NCBI GenBank assembly: GCA_902806335.1
Contig: CADCWG010000146.1
Span: 1-64,000, forward strand
Length of the DNA stretch: 64,000 nucleotides
Direction: 5' to 3'
Source of the DNA: an uncultured Thermomicrobiales bacterium
Lineage (GTDB): Bacteria; Chloroflexota; Chloroflexia; Thermomicrobiales; UBA6265
Part shown: piece after piece, positions 1 through 7,064 of the stretch
Layout: every line of letters starts with the position of its first letter
Numbering within the stretch: the stretch's first letter is position 1
Translations under genes and position numbers: made by a program
Notes under the pieces: model-generated
What the model was told of the DNA's origin: nothing
Databases searched by the model: none
What the model saw: only the letters and a program-made list of their open reading frames with translations

Positions 1-178
1 CTTCGACGGTCGACCGGCGGCGACCGGCGACGAACCCGCACCGTCAGGCCGTGACCCGCGTGGCGCGGTGATGGCCGAGCCGCCACTGAGCGACGATGTC
101 GCCGCCGAGCCGCCGCCGGCCCGCCCCAGCGGGCCCCGTCGTCCCGAGCGGGCCCGGCCCCGGGACGACGCTCGGTGA
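1..178 (+). CDS. C-terminal tail of an unknown protein, cut by the window edge
   Basis: An open frame enters from the left edge (frame starting at base 2) and ends at a TGA at 176-178. It gives about 58 residues rich in Pro, Ala, Arg and Asp, as in a disordered C-terminal tail. Its stop overlaps the GTG start of the next gene in a GTGA arrangement, which is typical of translationally coupled genes. That overlap is the main reason to believe it. No domain can be recognised from this fragment, so no function is assigned. Confidence 0.4.
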   Translation, partial: FDGRPAATGDEPAPSGRDPRGAVMAEPPLSDDVAAEPPPARPSGPRRPERARPRDDAR

Positions 179-1335
179 GCGACGCCGCCCCCGCGCCCTC
201 CCGCGGCTCCGGCGACGAACCACGCCCTTCCCTCGACGCCCTCCCGTCGTCGTCAGAGCCGATCCGTCCTCCAGCATGTGCGGACGCGCTCGGGACGGTC
301 GCCTCGGCGGGAAACGCCGGTGCGACCCGGCGCTGGCGATTTCGGACCCGCGATGCGGTCACCGGGAACCCCGTCGTCGTCGGCGACACCGTCTACGCGG
401 CGAGCCTCGACCGCCACGTCTACGCCCTGGACGCGGACTCCGGGTCGGCCCGCTGGGCGGTCCGGACGCCGGGCGCGCTCGCGCCGGGCCCGGCGGTCGG
501 CCCGGGGCTGCTGGTCGTCGCCGGGGAGGAGCGCGAGGTGCTCGCCCTGGCGCCGGACACCGGCGCCGAGCGGTGGCGGACGCGCCTCCACGACGCGGTC
601 ACCACCACGCCGGTCATCGCCGGCGGCAGGATCGTGGTCGCGACGGCCGTGGGCGACGTGGTGGCCCTGGACGCGGGCACGGGCCGGCCGATCTGGAAGG
701 CCTGGGTCGGCTATCAGGTCGCGCGCGGCCTGGCCGTCGGTGACGGTCTGGTCGTCGTCGGCACGGTCGACGGCCGCCTCGGCCAGCTCCGCGCGCTCGA
801 CCTGGCCGACGGCTCGCCGCGCTGGCGGTTCAACACCGGGTCCGCCATCCCGACCGTCCCGACGCTCGCCGACGGCGTCGTCTACGCCGGCAGCCGCCGC
901 TTTCTCTTCGCCGTCGACCTCGCTGCCGGCTCCGAGCGCTGGTACTCGCCCCAACGCGGCCAACGATACCGTCGGCGTCCCCTGGCGGACCTCGACTGGT
1001 CGACGCCCGCCGTGGCCGGAGGACTGGTCTACGCCTCGAACTGGGACGGCCTGCGCGCCTTCGACGCCGCGACGGGCGAGCGCCGCTGGCACGCGCCGCT
1101 GCGGCGGTCAAGCGGTCCGGCCCCGACGGTGGCCGGCGGCGTGGTCTACGCCGGCACCCCGGACGGCAGCCTCCATGCCCTCGACCCGCTGACTGGCGCC
1201 GAGCGATGGGTCGCCCACGATCCGGCCCCGATCCTGACCGCGCCGGTGGTCGTCGGCGGGTCCCTGTACGTCGGCACCGACACCTCAGTCGACGCCTGGT
1301 GGCATTCCCTCGGCGAGCCCGCCGAGCGAGGATAG
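175..1335 (+). CDS. PQQ-like beta-propeller repeat protein
   Basis: A 386-residue protein made almost wholly of PQQ/WD40-like blades. The unit recurs about seven times: a hydrophobic strand such as VVVGDTVYAAS, then a turn of the form VYALDADSGSARW. Examples include AGGRIVVATAVGDVVALD near residues 142-161 and VVYAGTPDGSLHALDPLTG near 330. This resembles BamB and PQQ-dehydrogenase-like propellers, which are usually scaffolds or binding platforms. No signal peptide is evident: the first 50 residues are Pro/Ala/Arg-rich, so the protein may be cytoplasmic or the true start may differ. The GTG start was chosen because it overlaps the stop of the preceding frame by 4 nt. No quinoprotein catalytic residues can be pointed to, so enzymatic activity is not claimed. 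Confidence 0.85.
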   Translation: MSDAAPAPSRGSGDEPRPSLDALPSSSEPIRPPACADALGTVASAGNAGATRRWRFRTRDAVTGNPVVVGDTVYAASLDRHVYALDADSGSARWAVRTPGALAPGPAVGPGLLVVAGEEREVLALAPDTGAERWRTRLHDAVTTTPVIAGGRIVVATAVGDVVALDAGTGRPIWKAWVGYQVARGLAVGDGLVVVGTVDGRLGQLRALDLADGSPRWRFNTGSAIPTVPTLADGVVYAGSRRFLFAVDLAAGSERWYSPQRGQRYRRRPLADLDWSTPAVAGGLVYASNWDGLRAFDAATGERRWHAPLRRSSGPAPTVAGGVVYAGTPDGSLHALDPLTGAERWVAHDPAPILTAPVVVGGSLYVGTDTSVDAWWHSLGEPAERG

Positions 1336-1666
1336 CCCGGCGGCGTGCCAGTGCTCGGTCGTGACCGTGGCCTCGCCACCGTTTGCCACGCCTGAGCCCG
1401 GGACCAGCGCCGTGGACCGGGACGTCGGCGTTGCTCCCCGCCGACGAGCCCGCCAGCAAAGGCCACCGACTGCCCGGCCGCCGGGAACCGAATCGTCCCG
1501 GGTAGCGGACACCGCCGAGTGCGACATCTGCCCGCGATCATGGCATCGCCACGACAGTGCGCCACGGACGGATCACGACGCGGAGCCGGAGCGCGTCCGC
1601 CCGCTCCGCAGCCAGAAAATCGACGTCGCTGTCGGGCGGCGGTACGTACGAGGTTTCCGCCAACCG
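1336..1666. other. Convergent intergenic gap without recognised features
   Basis: 331 nt between the end of the beta-propeller gene and the stop codon of the J-domain gene on the other strand. I see no convincing hairpin followed by a T-run, no RNA gene and no credible coding frame. Confidence 0.5.
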
Positions 1667-2335
1667 TCAGAAGGCGGCGTCGATCAGGAAGCGGACGAGG
1701 GAGTAGAGCAGGAGCGCCACGACGAAGAAGGCGGTGATCCCGCCGAAGACGACCACCAGGCTGACCAGGGCGTTCCGATCGGAGCGGCGCCGCTCGCGCC
1801 GCTCGGCCGCGGTCGGTTCCCGGCGGCGAACCGTGAAGGGGTCGGCGGTGCCCGACGCGCCACCCATCCCGCTCACGTAGCGCCCCATGATCTGGTCCTG
1901 GACCGCCTGGGCTCGGATCGAGCGATCGTACGCTTGCCGGCGTGCCGGCCGCGAGAGCGTGGCGTAGGCCGCGTTGAGCAGCTTCGCCTGCTCTTCGGCC
2001 GCGAGCCGTCGGGCGGCGTCGGGCTGGCGGTCCGGGTGCGCTCGCTTCATCGCCGTCCGATAGGCTCGGGTGATCTGGTCGGGGGTGGCGGCGAAGGGCA
2101 CGCCGAGCAACTGATAGTAGTTCTCGGTGGTCGGGTCCCACGGCGCGGCCGACGCCCGACCCGTCCCGGTGTCCGGCCCCGCCCCCTGCTGCCCCCTGGC
2201 TGGGCCACCCTGGCGGCCCGCCGCCGCGCCGCCGGCACCTGGGCGCGCACGGTGGGCGTTGCCGGCGGCCCCGGGCTTCCCCTGGCCGCCCGTCGGGCGG
2301 TGGCCGGGTGACGGACCGGTGGCGGCCACGGGCAT
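1667..2335 (-). CDS. J-domain (DnaJ-like) protein with C-terminal membrane anchor
   Basis: From the ATG at 2335 this is a 222-residue protein. Residues 1-65 are a Gly/Pro/Arg-rich disordered leader. Residues 72-138 form a J domain (ENYYQLLGV, then the invariant HPD at 100-102, then LLNAAYATLSRPARRQAYD). Residues about 189-213 are a strongly hydrophobic segment that ends the protein as a tail anchor. J domains stimulate the ATPase of DnaK/Hsp70, so this one would recruit DnaK to the membrane. It lacks the Gly/Phe, zinc-finger and C-terminal substrate domains of DnaJ, so it is a class III co-chaperone. The frame extends upstream to 2485, but those residues look non-coding and AGGA lies just before the chosen ATG. 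The start is moderately uncertain. Confidence 0.85.
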   Translation of the reverse strand: MPVAATGPSPGHRPTGGQGKPGAAGNAHRARPGAGGAAAGRQGGPARGQQGAGPDTGTGRASAAPWDPTTENYYQLLGVPFAATPDQITRAYRTAMKRAHPDRQPDAARRLAAEEQAKLLNAAYATLSRPARRQAYDRSIRAQAVQDQIMGRYVSGMGGASGTADPFTVRRREPTAAERRERRRSDRNALVSLVVVFGGITAFFVVALLLYSLVRFLIDAAF

Positions 2336-2656
2336 CGTCCTATCGTCCCGCCTCGCCGGCTTGCCCCCGCGCGGCCGGTGGGGTCGGATGCGGTGCCCCA
2401 TGAGGGCGGTGGGCACCGGAGACGGCGGGTGCGTCTCTGGACCCAGCCGGCGCATTGTCCTTGCCACCCCGGGGTGGCCGACCATGGCCCGCTACCCGGT
2501 CGTCCAGCAACCGGTCAGGCTCGGGCCAGGTGGGGCACGGACGAGCGGGCTCCGCGCTAGAATCACGCCCCCGCGGTTCCCGTCGGCCGCATCCCCCGGG
2601 CGACGGCGGGCAGCGGGGCCACACCAGTTCTACCAGCACGATCGGGAGCCGAGCCA
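2336..2656. promoter_or_regulatory. Divergent intergenic region between J-domain and arginase-like genes
   Basis: A 321-nt spacer that must hold promoters for both divergent genes. A possible -10 hexamer TAGAAT lies at 2558-2563 on the plus strand, about 95 nt before the arginase-like start, but no good -35 element sits at the right distance. No RNA element was recognised. Confidence 0.3.
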
Positions 2657-3562
2657 ATGCGCGTCCATCTGGTCAGCGTGCCCTACCGCTACGACGAGCG
2701 CGCGGTCGGCCTCGGGGCCGGGCCGGACGCGTTGCTGCGCGAGGGTCTCGCGGCGCGCGTCGCCGCGGCGGGCCTGGAGAGCGTGGGGCCGATCGAGGCA
2801 ACGCTGCCCGACGAGGAGCGAGAGCCGGGCCGCACCGCGCTGAACATCGGGCGCCTCGGGGCACGGACCGCCGGCCTGGTCGCGGCGGCGCGGCGCGACG
2901 GCGCGGGGTCACTCGTGCTCGCCGGCGACGACACCGCCGCGATCGGGATCGTCGCCGGGGTCCAGCAGGCGGACGGCGCCGGCACCCCGATTGGGCTGGT
3001 CTGGGTCGATGCCCACGGCGACTTCAACACCCCGGAGACGTCGTTCAGCGGGATCCTGGCCGGGATGCCGGTGGCGATCCTGGCCGGCCTCGCCGGGCCG
3101 GTCTGGCGTGGGGCGGCCGGGCTGGCCGCCCCGATCCCGACCGACCGGATCCTGCTCGTCGGGACACGGGAGCTCGACGAGACGGAGGGCACCCTCCTCC
3201 GCTCCACCGACGTCCGGGTCCTGGCGCCGGCCGACGTCTGCCGCGTAGACCCGCTGCGGGCCGTGGTCGCGCGGCTCGCCGCGACCTGCGCGGTGATCTG
3301 CCTCCACATCGACCTGGACGTGCTCGACCCGCGGCATGTGCCTAGCTCATCGACGCCAGCCGAACGCGGGCTCGAGATCGACGAGGCCGCCCGGGCGATC
3401 GCGACGGTGCTGGAGACGGGCAAGGTGGCCACGGTCTCCGTCGCCGGCCTCAACCCCGGCGCGGGCGCCCGCGGCACGCGGTCCATCGAGTCGACGCTGG
3501 CGCTCCTCGACCAGGTCCTCCCCGCATGGACCACCACGCCGCCGGCCCCGAACGGAGCGTAG
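2657..3562 (+). CDS. Arginase/agmatinase-family (ureohydrolase) protein with altered metal site
   Basis: 301 residues, the usual length for ureohydrolases, which hydrolyse guanidino compounds to urea at a two-manganese site. Several family motifs are present: WVDAHGDFN at 116-124 (ligands Asp118, His120, Asp122) and HIDLDVLDP at 217-225 (ligands Asp219, Asp221). The first ligand motif, normally GGDHS, reads AGDDT at 89-93, so the ligand His is Asp. The late motif normally ending EVNP reads AGLNP at 263-267, so the Glu that binds the guanidinium group is missing. The fold is therefore clear, but arginine or agmatine hydrolysis is doubtful; a related guanidino or formimino substrate is possible. 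The ATG has GGGAG about 8 nt upstream. No arginine-pathway neighbour is nearby. Confidence 0.85.
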   Translation: MRVHLVSVPYRYDERAVGLGAGPDALLREGLAARVAAAGLESVGPIEATLPDEEREPGRTALNIGRLGARTAGLVAAARRDGAGSLVLAGDDTAAIGIVAGVQQADGAGTPIGLVWVDAHGDFNTPETSFSGILAGMPVAILAGLAGPVWRGAAGLAAPIPTDRILLVGTRELDETEGTLLRSTDVRVLAPADVCRVDPLRAVVARLAATCAVICLHIDLDVLDPRHVPSSSTPAERGLEIDEAARAIATVLETGKVATVSVAGLNPGAGARGTRSIESTLALLDQVLPAWTTTPPAPNGA

Positions 3563-3844
3563 TCGGTTGACACGCGAACGGGGTGGGACGGCCGGCGGAC
3601 GCCGCGCCGCACCGATCGACGCCGCGTCCCTCGTGTCTCCGCGTTGCGCGTCGTCGGCCGGGACCGGGGACCGTTCGGGGCTCGGCTCGGCGGCCGCCGT
3701 CGCCTGGCGCCGCTCCTGGTCGTCGTAGGACCGCCGGGCGCCGAGCCAGCCGATCGCGATGATCCCGAGGACGACCGTGACGAGGATCGCCCACGCGGCG
3801 GCATAGCGACGGCCCCTCACGCGGCGTCCTCCCCCATCTCGCAC
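3347..3844 (-). CDS. Possible small membrane protein antisense to the arginase-like 3' end
   Basis: The N-terminal part of this minus-strand frame has a clean hydrophobic stretch (YAAAWAILVTVVLGIIAIGW) flanked by arginines, followed by a charged, Pro-rich region. This is what a single-pass membrane protein looks like, and the stretch lies outside the neighbouring gene. However, the frame runs 216 nt into the opposite strand of the arginase-like gene before stopping, and that part looks like antisense noise. Either the real protein is short, or the frame is spurious. I do not recognise a family. Confidence 0.25.
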   Translation of the reverse strand: MRDGGGRRVRGRRYAAAWAILVTVVLGIIAIGWLGARRSYDDQERRQATAAAEPSPERSPVPADDAQRGDTRDAASIGAARRPPAVPPRSRVNRLRSVRGRRRGGPCGEDLVEERQRRLDGPRAAGARAGVEAGDGDRGHLARLQHRRDRPGGLVDLEPAFGWRR

Positions 3845-4101
3845 TCCGCGGGCAACATGGCATCACCGTCCGCGGCGAGCGATAGCGTGCCCCACACCGG
3901 ACGGGTCACCACCACGGTCCCGGTGTCGCAAGTCACGGATCCGTCGCCACGCCGACATCTTCCCGCCACGGGCGATCGGTATCCTCGGCGAGGACGGGGG
4001 AAGCGACCCCACCGACCAGCGGGGTGGCGCCGTCCAAGCCCGTTCGATGCCAAGGACGCCGATGGCCAAGAATCCCCGCGACCGGACTGAGGAGGAGCAC
4101 G

Positions 4102-5193
4102 GTGACCGACCACCAGGACAGCGGCGACCACGATGACCAGGGGGATACCCCGGTGCCGGGATCGGGCCAGACGGCGCCGGCGACCGAGACGCTGTCAGCC
4201 GAATCCCCGACAGCCGGGACCCCGACAATCCAGACGCCGACAACCGAGAGGCCGACAGCCGAGGCGGCGACATCGGATGGGACGGGAGCGCCGGCCACGG
4301 CAGCGACGGAACCTGCCGCCCGCGACTGGCGGCGATACCTCGCATCCGTCCCCGAGCGCACCACGCGGGCCGGGACAGCGCTGGCCGCCGGCACGCTCTA
4401 CGAGGTGAGCCAGGTGGCCCTGCCGCGCGTCGTGCGGGGGTCGAAGCTCTACCAGGCCACGGTCGCCCGCCTGCTCCGGATCGCGGTCGAGGGCGTCGGC
4501 GGGGTGTCCGGTGTCTACCCGGTGGACGGCATCTCGGCGCGCGAGTTGACGGTCCGGAAGGCGGCGGGAAACGCCGTCGAGTTCGCGAGCATCGCCGCGG
4601 TGGGGTTCTCGCCGCTCTGGTTGCTGGCGGCCGCCTCGGACCTGACCGGCGGCTCGAAGGCCTACCTTCGCGTGCTGGTCGACGAGCTGGAGCGGGTCGG
4701 ACTGCTCCAGCCCAACACCGACGTCTCGTCCTACGACGACCTGCTGACCCGGCTCGAGGTCGGGTCCGGCGTGCTCGCCGACACCGTCGACGTGCCGCCC
4801 CTCAACGTGGCCGACCTGCGGACCTCGTGGGGCGAACTGCGGCGGCAGGCGTCGGACCTGCCGGGCCCGGATGGGCTGGCGACGATCTTCACCCAGCTCC
4901 AGGAGACCGCCCAGCGCGAGGAGCAATCGCTGTGGGACGTCTCGTCCGCCGTCGCGCTCGGTGCCGCCCGGGCCGGGATGCAGCTCGGCAACACCCACGT
5001 CTTCGACTACTACCGCGACGCGCTGCGGCGGATCGCGGACGAGGGCCTGCTCGACTTTCTCCGCAGGACGAGCACCCCGTACGGGAAGCGGGCGTGGCGC
5101 CACTTCTCGCCCAGCGCGCCCACCTACACCGAGCGCGGCCTGGAGTGGCTGGAGCGTCGGCGCGCGGCCCGCTCCGCGCCGCCGGGGGAGTAG
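4102..5193 (+). CDS. Uncharacterised protein with disordered N-terminus
   Basis: 363 residues from the GTG at 4102, which sits 4 nt after a textbook GGAGGAG ribosome-binding site (4091-4097). The frame stays open upstream to 4024 but that part lacks such a site. Residues 1-75 are a low-complexity Thr/Pro/Ala/Glu segment with recurring TP[TA] units. The rest is a compact alpha-helical domain with a hydrophobic patch (EFASIAAVGFSPLWLLAAAS), which could be a membrane-associated helix, and an Arg-rich C-terminus. I do not recognise the family. It is transcribed in the same direction as the arginase-like gene but 539 nt downstream, so co-transcription is not implied. Confidence 0.75.
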   Translation: MTDHQDSGDHDDQGDTPVPGSGQTAPATETLSAESPTAGTPTIQTPTTERPTAEAATSDGTGAPATAATEPAARDWRRYLASVPERTTRAGTALAAGTLYEVSQVALPRVVRGSKLYQATVARLLRIAVEGVGGVSGVYPVDGISARELTVRKAAGNAVEFASIAAVGFSPLWLLAAASDLTGGSKAYLRVLVDELERVGLLQPNTDVSSYDDLLTRLEVGSGVLADTVDVPPLNVADLRTSWGELRRQASDLPGPDGLATIFTQLQETAQREEQSLWDVSSAVALGAARAGMQLGNTHVFDYYRDALRRIADEGLLDFLRRTSTPYGKRAWRHFSPSAPTYTERGLEWLERRRAARSAPPGE

Positions 5194-5325
5194 AGCCGAA
5201 TCCGGCCCTTCGGCGGTGGGACCGGGGGGGGCGGGGACGGCTCGCCCCTCCCCCGTCAGGCCCCGAGGTCAGGGGCTCAGAGACGAAGCCCGCTCAAGCC
5301 CGCCGGGTTCGGCAGCCGCGAATGC
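5194..5325 (+). repeat. Dispersed palindromic repeat, copy C (degenerate right end)
   Basis: Begins immediately after the stop of the preceding gene with AGCCGAATCCGGCCC, matching the left end seen at 16820 and 54549. It continues with a C/G-rich spacer, CCCCGAGGTCAGGGGCTCA and then GACGAAGCCCGCTCAAGCCC, the degenerate form of the internal GCCGGCTGAAGCCGGC palindrome. The right inverted end is not clearly preserved. The remainder of the gap to 5534 shows nothing recognisable. Confidence 0.55.
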
Positions 5326-5534
5326 CACGGCAGCCGTCCGGCGTCCGTCTCAGCCGCATGACAAGGCGGCCCGCCACGGTCCGCGCTGGGCCAACCGCGA
5401 TGCAGCCCGATCGCCATGGCAGGACCGGTGACGCGATCGGCCTTCTTCCCATTCCCTCCTGACCATCGCGGAGCGGTCGGTCCTGGGCGGCGCCTGGGTG
5501 GCAAGGCCGGCACCGCTCGCGCGGCAGGCTCCGG

Positions 5535-6128
5535 TCAGCGGGGGACGGACGCGGCGGCCGTGGCGGCACGCCAGGCGTCCCGCGCGGCGACCCAGTCGGC
5601 GCGCAGGACGTCGAAGATGAGCGAGTCGCGGTAGACGCCGCCCTTGATGTCCCGCCACCTCACCCGCCCCGCCGGGCGATACCCCTGCTTCGCCAGGGCG
5701 GCGGCGGAACGGGCGTTGGGTTCCCAGACCCACGATGTCAGGGCGTGGAGGCCGAGCCGGTCGAATGCGTACTCGAGCAGGAGGTGCTTCGCCTCCGTGC
5801 CGTAGCCCTGCCCCCGGAACTCCGGTCCGAGGAGATGGCTCGCCGTCTCGCCCGTCCGGTTGACCCAGTCCAGATCGAGGATCGCGACCGAGCCGACCAG
5901 GCGGTCGTCGGCGCGGCGGCAGACGGCGAAGTCGACGACCTCCGGCGGACCGTGGCCCGGCGCCGGGGCGGTGATCGCGTGCGCGAAGCCGAGCGGGCTC
6001 GCCGGCAGGCGGCCGCGGTCGAAGAAGGTCTCGGTCTCGCTCGCGAACGCCCGCGCGATGGGCTCGGCGTCCTCCGCTTCGAGCGGCCGGAGGTAGAGCC
6101 GCTCGCCGACGATCGTCGCGTTCCGCAC
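5535..6128 (-). CDS. GNAT family N-acetyltransferase (RimJ/RimL type)
   Basis: 197 residues with the classic RimJ/RimL layout. The N-terminal beta-strand TIVGERLYLRPLEAEDAEPIA is followed by a middle block ending DWVNRTGETASHLLGPE. The acetyl-CoA pyrophosphate-binding loop RGQGYGTEA is at 105-113, and WVWEPNARSAAALAKQGY gives the last conserved GNAT element. Such enzymes transfer acetyl from acetyl-CoA to N-terminal or side-chain amines of proteins or small molecules; the substrate cannot be told from sequence. A second gene of related N-terminal sequence lies directly upstream on the same strand (6255-6845), suggesting duplication and a two-gene unit. Confidence 0.9.
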   Translation of the reverse strand: MRNATIVGERLYLRPLEAEDAEPIARAFASETETFFDRGRLPASPLGFAHAITAPAPGHGPPEVVDFAVCRRADDRLVGSVAILDLDWVNRTGETASHLLGPEFRGQGYGTEAKHLLLEYAFDRLGLHALTSWVWEPNARSAAALAKQGYRPAGRVRWRDIKGGVYRDSLIFDVLRADWVAARDAWRAATAAASVPR

Positions 6129-6254
6129 ACCCGTCCTCCTCGCGCCCCACGACCCGGCTCGCGGCCCGTCTCACGCCGCGGCTCGCGGCCGCGCCAGCGT
6201 CCGATCGACACGCGGCCCGGCCCACTCGCGGCGCGTCACGCCCCGTCCAGCCCG

Positions 6255-6845
6255 TCACCGTTCGGAGTCGCCCGGCCCGACGGCCCAGCGGGGATTCAGG
6301 GCCTGGTAATAGAAGAGGTCAACCCGGTGCCCCGGGCGCAGCACGGCCTCCCGGAGGCGGACCGCGCGGATCATTCCGAGCGCATCCGCCGCCGCGATCG
6401 TCGCCCGGCCGTCGGCCGGGATCTGGATCGTGACCGTCATCAGCTCCAGCTCGTCCCGCGCCCAGGGGACGACGATGCCGAGCGCCTCGGCGCGCAGGCT
6501 GTCGGCTTCGTCCGCCGACAGCGACGGCGCGAACCGCAGCGCGAGGCGTCCCCGCCGCCCGCGCGGCTCGGCCAGCTCGGCGCCGCCGACGATCTCCTCG
6601 GCGGGATCCTCGTGCTCAGGGCCGGCGCCCCCGTCGCGCGCCCCCGCCGCCGGCAGTCGGACGATCGCCAGGTGGAGCGGGTCGGCGCCGCCCCATGCCT
6701 GCCGGTGCGTCTCCTTGAGGACGGCCTCGGCGCGGCTGGCGTTGATCGGGAACGGGCCGCACGACCAGGCGGTCGCCTGCTCCGCGTCGCTGGCAAGCAT
6801 CGCCCGCAGATAGATCCGCTCGCCGGTCAGGTAGGCGGGACGCAC
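6255..6845 (-). CDS. GNAT-like protein lacking the acetyl-CoA loop
   Basis: 196 residues. The start (YLTGERIYLRAMLASDAEQ) closely parallels the N-terminus of the acetyltransferase encoded next to it. Later blocks, such as RAEALGIVVPWARDELELM and ALGMIRAVRLREAVLRPGHR, also suggest the GNAT fold, ending in a DLFYYQALNP strand. The expected R/Q-x-x-G-x-G/A acetyl-CoA signature is absent; that region reads EPRGRRGRLALRF instead. It may be a degenerate or non-catalytic homologue, or bind CoA differently. It shares orientation with the 5535-6128 gene and lies 126 nt upstream of it, so the two probably form one transcript. Confidence 0.7.
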   Translation of the reverse strand: MRPAYLTGERIYLRAMLASDAEQATAWSCGPFPINASRAEAVLKETHRQAWGGADPLHLAIVRLPAAGARDGGAGPEHEDPAEEIVGGAELAEPRGRRGRLALRFAPSLSADEADSLRAEALGIVVPWARDELELMTVTIQIPADGRATIAAADALGMIRAVRLREAVLRPGHRVDLFYYQALNPRWAVGPGDSER

Positions 6846-7064
6846 GGTCGGCTCACCCCTTCGGCCACGACGATCGGCGCCGCTTGGGCGGCGATCTTAC
6901 CCGGGGCGAGTCAACTCGGGGCACCGACGACGCGACTCTCGTCCTGAGGCGCGGCGCCGGTGGGACGGCGCCGTCGAGGCGCCGCCGTCGCGCGTCGCCG
7001 CCGCGAGGTCGGCTATAACTGTCGGCGACGGCGCGACCGCGCCGCGGAGGGAGCACCCACAGCG

